Assembly: GCA_023142175.1 (NCBI GenBank)
Contig: JAGLJX010000089.1
Coordinates: 1-7,348, forward strand
Length of the DNA stretch: 7,348 nucleotides
Reading direction: 5' to 3'
Origin: Emcibacter sp.
GTDB taxonomy: Bacteria; Pseudomonadota; Alphaproteobacteria; Sphingomonadales; Emcibacteraceae
Position 1 is the first letter of the stretch. Every line of letters begins with the position of its first letter. A program made the translations under genes and the position numbers. The notes under the pieces are model-generated. The model made no database searches and was not told where the DNA came from. It saw only the letters and a program-made list of their open reading frames with translations. Below are positions 1 through 5,534 of the stretch, in pieces.

Positions 1-2100
1 GAATCATGGGTCAACTGGGATCCGGTGGATAATACGGTTCTGGCCAACGAACAGGTCATTGACGGCTGTGGCTGGCGCTCCGGTGCGCCGGTGGAACGCC
101 GCCGACTGAGCCAGTGGTTCCTGAAAATCACCGATTATGCCGACGAGTTGAATTCTGCTCTGGACGAATTGCCGCGCTGGCCGGAAAAGGTCAGAACCAT
201 GCAGAAAAACTGGATTGGACGCTCCGAAGGTCTGCGCCTGTTTTTTGATATTGACGGCCATGAGCCGCTGGAAGTTTATACCACCCGTCCCGACACCATT
301 TTCGGTGCCTGTGGTATGGCCATTGCCGCAGATCATCCGCTGGCGGAAAAACTGGCACAGGATAACCCCGACCTGCAAAAATTCATCATCGAATGTCGTG
401 CAGGGGCCACCACCGAAGAAGCCATGGAAAAGATGGAGAAGAAGGGCTTCGATACCGGCATAGTTGCCAGCACCCCATTTGAAGACCGCAAATTACCTGT
501 CTTTGTCGCCAACTTCGTTCTGATGGACTATGGCACGGGGGCGATATTCATGTCCGCCGCCCATGACCAGCGCGATCTGGACTTTGCCCATAAATATGAC
601 CTTGATGTGCGTACCGTTATCCGGCCCGATGACGAGGATGACAGCTATGCCGTGGGCAGGCAGGCCTATGTGGGGCCCGGAAAACTGTTTAATTCCGTTT
701 TCCTCGATGGCATGACCATTGAAGAAGCCAAAGCCGAAGTCGCACGTAGAGCCGAAGAAGGAAACTTTGGCAAAAAGACCATTAATTTCCGCCTGCGTGA
801 CTGGGGTATTTCCCGTCAGCGTTATTGGGGTTGTCCGATTCCGATTGTCCATTGTGACGATTGCGGCATTGTCCCTGTTCCAAAAACAGAACTGCCGGTG
901 AAGCTTCCCGATGATGTCGGATTTGACAAGCCGGGCAATCCGCTGGAACATCACCCCACATGGAAGAATGTTGATTGTCCGAATTGTGGCAAAGCGGCGC
1001 GGCGTGAGACCGATACCTTTGACACTTTCATCGATTCGTCATGGTATTTTGCTAGATTCTGCTCGCCTAAATCGGACGAGCCAGTGGATATTGCGGCGGC
1101 GGATTATTGGTTGCCCGTGGATCAGTATGTGGGCGGTGTCGAGCATGCCATCCTGCATCTTCTCTATTCCCGCTTTTACACCCGCGCCATGAAAAAAGTG
1201 GGCCTGTCATCCATGGACGAACCCTTTGACGGCCTGTTCACGCAGGGTATGGTCTGCCATGAAACCTATACAGACACTAAGGGAAAATGGGTCTATCCCG
1301 CCGATCTCATCCATAATGAAGATGGCAGCTACCATGAGAAGACCAGTGGCGAGCCTGTCACGGTGGGCCGCTCGGTCAAAATGTCAAAATCCAAAAAGAA
1401 TGTGGTCGACCCCACGGAAATCATTGATCAATATGGTGCGGATACGGCCCGTTGGTTCATGCTGTCCGACAGCCCCCCTGAACGGGATCTTGAGTGGACA
1501 GAAGAAGGCGTTGAAGGCGCGTGGCGCTTCACCCAAAGATTATGGCGCACGATCACAACTGGCATGGAAGGGCTGACGGCAGTCCAGAAGCCCGCTAAAT
1601 TCAGCAAGGCGGCACAAGATTTACGCCGCATATGCCATGTGAGTATTGATTCCATAGGACGGGATATTGAAGATTTCCACTTCAATAACACCGTGGCCCA
1701 GATATATAAATTCTCCAATGCAATAGCGGCCTTCAAGCCTGATGGCTCGGACGGAGATGCCTTTGCCTTAAACGAATCCCTGACCGTTCTGGTTCAGCTT
1801 GTCGCCCCCATGATGCCCCATCTGGCCGAGGAAATGTGGCAACTGATGGGTATGCCGGGTATTGTAACCGATACTTTATGGCCCACCGCACAGCCTGAAT
1901 TAATGCAGGAGAATAGCGTCACCATCGCCATTCAGGTCAAGGGCAAGCTGAAGGACACTATCGAAGTAGCCAAGGATATGGACAAGGCCGAGGTGGAAAA
2001 GCTGGCGTTGGCTCGTGAAAGAATACAAAATGCCGTAGGCGACAACCCTATCCGTAAAGTTATTGTTGTGCACAACCGAATTGTTAATATTGTCATATAG
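1..2100 (+). CDS. leuS: Leucyl-tRNA synthetase, 5'-truncated by window edge
   Basis: Class I aminoacyl-tRNA synthetase that charges tRNA-Leu with leucine in the cytoplasm and edits mischarged tRNA. The reading frame is open from base 1 ([18 protein letters not shown]), so the apparent GTG start at 25 is internal. About 699 residues are present; the family usually has about 850–870, so roughly the first 160, including the HIGH motif, lie upstream. Visible in order: the start of the CP1 editing insertion, with the threonine-rich YTTRPDT (277–297) and YGTGA...HDQRD (529–582) that line the editing pocket; a CxxC...CxxC zinc-type pair (CDDC near 855, CPNC near 978); [18 protein letters not shown] in the catalytic core; the KMSKS loop (1378–1392); the anticodon-binding helical region; and a C-terminal domain ending [14 protein letters not shown]. 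No frameshift is seen. It heads the leuS–lptE–holA run, with lptE starting 9 bases after its stop. Confidence 0.97.
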   Translation, partial: ESWVNWDPVDNTVLANEQVIDGCGWRSGAPVERRRLSQWFLKITDYADELNSALDELPRWPEKVRTMQKNWIGRSEGLRLFFDIDGHEPLEVYTTRPDTIFGACGMAIAADHPLAEKLAQDNPDLQKFIIECRAGATTEEAMEKMEKKGFDTGIVASTPFEDRKLPVFVANFVLMDYGTGAIFMSAAHDQRDLDFAHKYDLDVRTVIRPDDEDDSYAVGRQAYVGPGKLFNSVFLDGMTIEEAKAEVARRAEEGNFGKKTINFRLRDWGISRQRYWGCPIPIVHCDDCGIVPVPKTELPVKLPDDVGFDKPGNPLEHHPTWKNVDCPNCGKAARRETDTFDTFIDSSWYFARFCSPKSDEPVDIAAADYWLPVDQYVGGVEHAILHLLYSRFYTRAMKKVGLSSMDEPFDGLFTQGMVCHETYTDTKGKWVYPADLIHNEDGSYHEKTSGEPVTVGRSVKMSKSKKNVVDPTEIIDQYGADTARWFMLSDSPPERDLEWTEEGVEGAWRFTQRLWRTITTGMEGLTAVQKPAKFSKAAQDLRRICHVSIDSIGRDIEDFHFNNTVAQIYKFSNAIAAFKPDGSDGDAFALNESLTVLVQLVAPMMPHLAEEMWQLMGMPGIVTDTLWPTAQPELMQENSVTIAIQVKGKLKDTIEVAKDMDKAEVEKLALARERIQNAVGDNPIRKVIVVHNRIVNIVI

Positions 2101-2109
2101 GGAAATGCT

Positions 2110-2628
2110 ATGAAGCTCATACTGGTTCTGATATCTGCGATAACCTTATCCGGTTGCGGCTTCAAACCCATGTATGGGCAATTTTCGGACGGCAAGGGCG
2201 ACCTTAGGGAAGTCATGGAAAATATCCGGGTGGGTGATATCACCGAACAGGGGCGACCCTCGCGCATTGGGCAGGTCATCCGCAATAATCTTCTGGATCG
2301 GCTGACGCCTTTTGGAGAAACCAAATCGGCAGAATATGTCCTGAATGTCACCTTCCTGATCGAAGAACATGGCTATGGTATCCGGGCAGATGAAAGCGTC
2401 ACCCTGCAAAACCTCAAACTAGTCACCTCTTATCAATTGGAAGATGTGACTAGCTCAAAAGTGGTGCTGGATTTTGCGGCACGGGCTTTGGTGACTTATG
2501 ACTTGGCCCAGTCGGATTATTCCAATATGATTGCCCGTAACGCAGCCCTGAAACGCCTGTCGGAGGAGGTCGCCAACCAAATGGCTACCCGAATCGGGGC
2601 TTTTTTCAATAAAAACGCAACGAAATGA
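2110..2628 (+). CDS. lptE: LPS-assembly lipoprotein LptE
   Basis: Outer-membrane lipoprotein that plugs the LptD barrel and helps deliver lipopolysaccharide to the cell surface. The 172-residue product begins with a short lipoprotein signal peptide: a hydrophobic stretch of about 11 residues, then a lipobox LSGC with the lipidated cysteine at residue 16. The next residues, GFKPMYG, match the GCGFxPLYG-like start common in alphaproteobacterial LptE. The body is a small mixed alpha/beta domain, and the C-terminal helix (about residues 130–165) carries the SDY...ARNAALKRL pattern seen in this family. The start is supported by AGGGAA about 5 bases upstream, partly inside the leuS stop codon, so translation is probably coupled to leuS. 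Its stop overlaps the holA start. Identification rests on the lipobox, size and conserved position between leuS and holA, since the family is weakly conserved. Confidence 0.9.
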   Translation: MKLILVLISAITLSGCGFKPMYGQFSDGKGDLREVMENIRVGDITEQGRPSRIGQVIRNNLLDRLTPFGETKSAEYVLNVTFLIEEHGYGIRADESVTLQNLKLVTSYQLEDVTSSKVVLDFAARALVTYDLAQSDYSNMIARNAALKRLSEEVANQMATRIGAFFNKNATK

Positions 2629-3653
2629 AATTAAAAAATAACGACATTCCGGCACAGATTAAAAAGTTAAACCCCGCTTACCGGGCGGTGCTGATTTATG
2701 GTCGTGATGAAGGGTTAGTGCGCGAACGGGCGGATAAAATTGCCCGCCAGATCGTTGAAGACCTGAGCGATGCTTTTCAGGTGGCAAATATCACACCAAA
2801 TCAGTTGAAAGAAGAACCCTATCTTATGGCGGATGAGGCGGCGGCCATTTCCATGATGGGCGGGCGCCGGGTAATTCGGGTTGACGGTGCGGGCGAGAAT
2901 GTCACGGCGGCCGCAAAATCTTTTCTATCCAACCCCATCGGTGACGGGCTGGTGATCATAACCGCCGGCGGCATAAGAGCCACATCGGCGCTGGTCAAGA
3001 TGTTCAATAGTGCAAAGAATGCGGCGACAATTGCCTGTTACGAAGATAATCAGGGTGATCTGCAAAACCTTATTCTCGAAGTCATGGGGCTGCACCGTCT
3101 GGGCATTGCCCCCGATGCCGCCGCCTATCTTCAGAAAAATCTGGGTGGCGACAGACTGGTCTCGCGCGGGGAACTTGAAAAGCTCGCGCTTTATATGGGC
3201 AAATGTGAAGATGGACAGATGGTAACGCTGGAAGATGCCCATGCCTGTGTGGGTGACAGCGGCGCCCTGACCCTCGACATGATAGCAACAGCCACCACCG
3301 GCGGTGACCTGAAAACACTGGATAACACTCTGTTCAAGGCCTTTAACCGGGGCGAGAATGCCATACCTATCCTGCGTAATCTGGCCCGAAGGCTGCAAAA
3401 GCTGCATCTGGTGCGCGGTAGTATGGATCAGGGTATCTCTGCCGATCAGGCGGTCAAGACCGTGGTCTATAGCCCATATTCACCGGAAAAGAAGTTAATC
3501 TTGGGGCAGCTTGGCAAATGGTCAACTGCCAAATTGTCCAATGCGCTGGAAATTGTTATGGAGGCTGAGGCCGACTGCAAGGTGACCGGATTACCAGCAG
3601 AGGCTATCTGCGCCCGCGCCTGTCTGCGCATTGCCAATGCGGCCCGCGTTTAA
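2625..3653 (+). CDS. holA: DNA polymerase III, delta subunit
   Basis: Delta subunit of the clamp-loader complex. It opens the beta sliding clamp so that it can be loaded on primed DNA. The 342 residues match the usual length. The N-terminal AAA+-like fold shows YRAVLIYGRDEGLVRERA (about residues 18–36) and the MGGRRVIRVDGAG segment (about 79–91). No Walker A P-loop is apparent, as expected for delta, which does not hydrolyse ATP. The C-terminal collar domain shows the RNLARRLQKLHLVR and QLGKWSTAKLSNAL helices. ATG overlaps the lptE stop as ATGA, and there is no convincing Shine–Dalgarno sequence just upstream (the run before it is A-rich), so it probably relies on translational coupling to lptE. 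It ends 18 bases before the stop of the convergent minus-strand gene, so it is the last gene of this run. Confidence 0.95.
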   Translation: MKLKNNDIPAQIKKLNPAYRAVLIYGRDEGLVRERADKIARQIVEDLSDAFQVANITPNQLKEEPYLMADEAAAISMMGGRRVIRVDGAGENVTAAAKSFLSNPIGDGLVIITAGGIRATSALVKMFNSAKNAATIACYEDNQGDLQNLILEVMGLHRLGIAPDAAAYLQKNLGGDRLVSRGELEKLALYMGKCEDGQMVTLEDAHACVGDSGALTLDMIATATTGGDLKTLDNTLFKAFNRGENAIPILRNLARRLQKLHLVRGSMDQGISADQAVKTVVYSPYSPEKKLILGQLGKWSTAKLSNALEIVMEAEADCKVTGLPAEAICARACLRIANAARV

Positions 3654-3671
3654 ATTTTGATCTAATCAGAT

Positions 3672-4559
3672 CTATTCCGGGGCGAATTTGGTAATCGCCA
3701 ACACTTTGTTGCCATTACCCAGAAATTCCAGATAATCAAAGCTGGTGGCACGGGCCAGTGCGATGCCGCGACCATGAGGCGTTTGATTTGCGGTAAAGTC
3801 TATATCCAGATAATTGGCAAAATCAAACCCTGATCCCTGATCTTCTATCTTGAATGATACCAGATCACTTTCTCTCTCAAATGTAATTTCCACATATCTG
3901 TCTTTATATTCGGGCATGACCAGACGCATATTTATTTCATTGCGATGAAGATTATTTGCCATCAACCGCCATTTTTCTTCATTGCCAATTTCAAGGTTAC
4001 CATGCTCAATACTATTGACGAGCATTTCAAACAACCCAAAGGCAACCCGGTCTGGCTCCGGACAGGACATGGACAATATCGTGGTCAGTGCCTCGGCCTG
4101 TTCAATTGTTTTAATGTGGAATGTGCCCCGCGTTATGGTTCCGATAACAGATTGGTGAGAATGAATTTCCCGCCGGAGCGCACGCCGATGAATATATTCA
4201 TTTTCTGCGGACTGTACCATAGTCAGAAGTGTATGATCCTCGAAAGGCTTTTGCAGCCATTGATAAGAGGATGTATGTTTGAAAGCTTTGATATTTTCAT
4301 GTTCTTTTTCATGAATATGCAGGATCAGTGGAATGTCCCTGAGCCGGTCATTCTTCGCTAGCATTTTCAAAAAATCCCCATCCCCCGCCATATGTTTATA
4401 ATTAACGATGATGATGTGAATATCCATATTTTCTTTAATAAGTAAGTCAAAAGCATTGTTCAGGCCAACGACTTCCCTAAATACATAATTCTTGTTTTCA
4501 AGGGCTGAAATCACCCTTAAACTATACACTCCATGATTGTGTATAATTAATACAGTCAT
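3672..4559 (-). CDS. Pseudo-receiver fused to anti-sigma-type (RsbW/SpoIIAB-like) HATPase
   Basis: The ATG at 4559 gives 295 residues. It was preferred over an in-frame TTG at 4616 because AAGGA sits about 10 bases before it and the protein then starts directly at the first beta strand of the receiver fold. Residues 1–120 have receiver spacing, but the acidic pocket reads H7-N8, the phospho-Asp position is N53 (VNYKHMAGDG), and no Ser/Thr lies in LILHIHEK. Only the lysine of LQKPF (K104) remains. Residues about 150–295 form a GHKL ATPase domain of the COG2172 type: N-box E178/N182/H186 in FEMLVNSIEHGN, D240-Q-G-S-G244, and the HGRGIALARA lid. E178 and N182 align with the catalytic Glu and Mg-binding Asn of SpoIIAB. 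There is no His-phosphotransfer dimerisation helix, so a sensor histidine kinase is unlikely. No signal peptide or membrane segment is seen. It diverges from the che operon, and its 5' third is more AT-rich than its neighbours. ATP binding, and possibly Ser/Thr kinase activity on a STAS partner, is inferred. The partner is unproven. Confidence 0.85.
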   Translation of the reverse strand: MTVLIIHNHGVYSLRVISALENKNYVFREVVGLNNAFDLLIKENMDIHIIIVNYKHMAGDGDFLKMLAKNDRLRDIPLILHIHEKEHENIKAFKHTSSYQWLQKPFEDHTLLTMVQSAENEYIHRRALRREIHSHQSVIGTITRGTFHIKTIEQAEALTTILSMSCPEPDRVAFGLFEMLVNSIEHGNLEIGNEEKWRLMANNLHRNEINMRLVMPEYKDRYVEITFERESDLVSFKIEDQGSGFDFANYLDIDFTANQTPHGRGIALARATSFDYLEFLGNGNKVLAITKFAPE

Positions 4560-4572
4560 AAAATATAAATCC

Positions 4573-4593
4573 TTATTATTTCGAAAATAATAA
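4573..4593 (-). promoter_or_regulatory. Inverted repeat abutting the RBS of the HATPase gene
   Basis: Two perfect 9-base arms, TTATTATTT (4573–4581) and AAATAATAA (4585–4593), flank a 3-base spacer. In the minus-strand transcript the distal arm ends with the AA that opens the AAGGAT ribosome binding site, so a folded hairpin would crowd ribosome entry. All pairs are A–U, so stability is low and the repeat may simply reflect the base composition. Confidence 0.3.
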
Positions 4594-4748
4594 TATGCAT
4601 TTATAACTGTTAGCAAGTGATTCTTTCAGAATTATTAATTTATCAACGTAAAAACGGCTCTTATCATAACAAAATTACTATATACTTTAAGTAGAGTTAT
4701 GCTATATAAGCAATATCTTTATAATTATATTAGAAATTAATAATAATT

Positions 4749-4763
4749 TTAAACTTATGTTAA
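4749..4763. promoter_or_regulatory. Candidate CtrA binding site (TTAA-N7-TTAA)
   Basis: The sequence TTAA-ACTTATG-TTAA exactly fits the spacing of the CtrA consensus TTAA-N7-TTAA known from Caulobacter and other alphaproteobacteria, where CtrA often controls flagellar and chemotaxis genes. It lies 56 bases before the ATG of the STAS gene, and its second half overlaps the -10-like TGTTAAGAT. The motif is palindromic, so it could serve either direction. A rough estimate at about 80% AT gives about 0.17 chance matches in a region this long, so this is only suggestive. Confidence 0.35.
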
Positions 4764-4819
4764 GATTTAATACCTAAATTTTATTCAATTAACACATAAA
4801 CAAGCGGGATATTTACAGC

Positions 4820-5146
4820 ATGGAGAATGACGTGAGCATATTCACAATGACGGGTTCTCAAGACGAGATCAGCCTGCATATGAAGTCTGTAATGGACCTG
4901 ACCGTAGCCGAAGATTTGCGGCAAGGCTTTATTGATTGTTTATCAAAGAACAAGACCATAAAGGTCATGGCCGCAGATGTGGAGCGAATAACCACCCCCT
5001 GCCTTCAGGTGTTGTTCGCCATAAAAAGCAAGGCCGCAAGACAAGAGATTGATTTTTTAATTCCTGAGATGTCCGAAGCTTTCAAAAGGGCGCTGAAGGA
5101 TGTGGGGCTTGATGATCAGTTTAATAATTCGGAGCAAGACGTATGA
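4820..5146 (+). CDS. STAS-domain protein of the che operon (CheS/CheX-position)
   Basis: A 108-residue cytoplasmic protein that is essentially one STAS domain, the fold of SpoIIAA/RsbV anti-anti-sigma factors. Evidence is the LTVAEDLRQGF helix (about 27–37), the strand IKVMAADVERI (47–57), then TTPCLQVLFAIKSKA (58–72), which lines up with the SpoIIAA turn and helix (DSSGLxxL). At the SpoIIAA phospho-Ser position it has T59, preceded by T58. A small STAS protein just before cheY-cheA is known in other alphaproteobacterial che operons. In Sinorhizobium meliloti the protein in that place, CheS, binds CheA and speeds CheY1 dephosphorylation. Orthology here is inferred from position and fold. The start is uncertain: ATG 4820 has only a weak GCGGGAT upstream, while GTG 4832 has GGAGA well placed before it and would remove four residues. 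Its stop overlaps the cheY ATG, so the two are translationally coupled. Sigma-factor regulation rather than chemotaxis remains possible. Confidence 0.8.
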   Translation: MENDVSIFTMTGSQDEISLHMKSVMDLTVAEDLRQGFIDCLSKNKTIKVMAADVERITTPCLQVLFAIKSKAARQEIDFLIPEMSEAFKRALKDVGLDDQFNNSEQDV

Positions 5147-5508
5147 GCAGAACAGCACTGACGATTGACGATTCAAAGACCATGCGCGACATGGTGGCCT
5201 TCACCCTGAAAAATGCCGGCTTTGAGGTTACCGAAGCCGAAAACGGTCAGTTGGGTCTGGATCAGATTAACGGCTCATCTTTCGATGTCATCATTACAGA
5301 CATCAACATGCCGGTTATGGACGGCATTGAATTTACCCGCGAGGCCCGAAAGCGGGCAGAGGCACGGACAACGCCGATCCTGATCCTGACCACAGAAAGC
5401 GGGGCTTCCCTAAAAAATGAAGGGCGAACGGCGGGGGCAACTGGCTGGATAGTCAAGCCTTTTAATCCAGAAAAGCTACTTCAGGTAGTTGAAAAGGTTT
5501 GTGGTTGA
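5143..5508 (+). CDS. cheY: Chemotaxis response regulator CheY
   Basis: Single-domain receiver of 121 residues, the usual CheY length, with no output domain. CheA phosphorylates it, and it then acts at the flagellar motor or, as one of several CheY proteins in many alphaproteobacteria, as a phosphate sink. All key residues are present: acidic pocket D9/D10, phospho-acceptor D53 in TDINMPVMDG, T83 in LILTTES, and K105 in IVKPF. The aromatic switch position holds W102 rather than the Tyr of Escherichia coli CheY. ATG overlaps the STAS gene stop as ATGA, and GGAGCAAGACGT upstream supplies a Shine–Dalgarno sequence at usable distance. cheA follows after 26 bases with its own ribosome binding site. 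Whether this copy drives the motor or drains phosphate cannot be told from sequence. Confidence 0.95.
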   Translation: MSRTALTIDDSKTMRDMVAFTLKNAGFEVTEAENGQLGLDQINGSSFDVIITDINMPVMDGIEFTREARKRAEARTTPILILTTESGASLKNEGRTAGATGWIVKPFNPEKLLQVVEKVCG

Positions 5509-5520
5509 TTCTGAATTAAT

Positions 5521-5527
5521 AAAAAGG
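5521..5527 (+). promoter_or_regulatory. Ribosome binding site of cheA
   Basis: AAAAAGG(AAA) begins 14 bases before ATG 5535, placing the AGGA core about 6 bases from the start. It fixes this ATG over the in-frame ATG four codons later and lets cheA be translated independently of cheY. Confidence 0.7.
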
Positions 5528-5534
5528 AAATTTT

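Larger units (their letters stand above)
4560..4819. promoter_or_regulatory. AT-rich divergent intergenic region with candidate promoters
   Basis: These 260 bases separate the minus-strand ATPase gene from the plus-strand che genes and are far more AT-rich than the flanking coding DNA. Both gene sets must have promoters here unless transcription comes from further away. On the + strand, extended -10-like elements are TGCTATATA (4700–4708) and TGTTAAGAT (4758–4766), each with only weak -35 matches. On the - strand, TATGAT (4668–4663) lies 17 bases after CTTAAA, a 5/6 match to the -10 and 3/6 to the -35 consensus. In DNA this AT-rich such matches arise easily, so none is assigned firmly. No coding ORF or RNA gene is recognised inside. 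Confidence 0.5.

Noticed and set aside
25..27. GTG at 25 as a start of leuS.
   Set aside because: The frame is open to base 1 and the preceding codons read ESWVNWDP, conserved LeuS sequence, so the gene simply begins before the window.
10..100. Loss of zinc-type cysteines in the first LeuS insertion (NWDP, CGWRSG) as a defect.
   Set aside because: As recalled, alphaproteobacterial LeuS proteins commonly lack these cysteines, and the rest of the enzyme is intact.
493..954. Minus-strand open frames across leuS (also 4–378 and 1932–2351).
   Set aside because: They are antisense shadows of a well-conserved coding sequence, with no ribosome binding site or recognisable protein features noted.
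3659..3672. GATCT-AATC-AGATC hairpin between holA and the ATPase gene as a terminator.
   Set aside because: The stem has only five pairs, it overlaps the minus-strand stop codon, and no T-run follows on either strand.
3945..4361. Plus-strand 138-codon open frame inside the ATPase gene.
   Set aside because: It lies antisense to a gene with clear conserved motifs, and its translation shows no recognisable domain.
4560..4616. N-terminal extension of the ATPase protein from a TTG at 4616 (19 extra residues).
   Set aside because: The added peptide is coded by extremely AT-rich DNA with the inverted repeat in it, and the ATG at 4559 has a good AAGGA and begins exactly at the first receiver strand.
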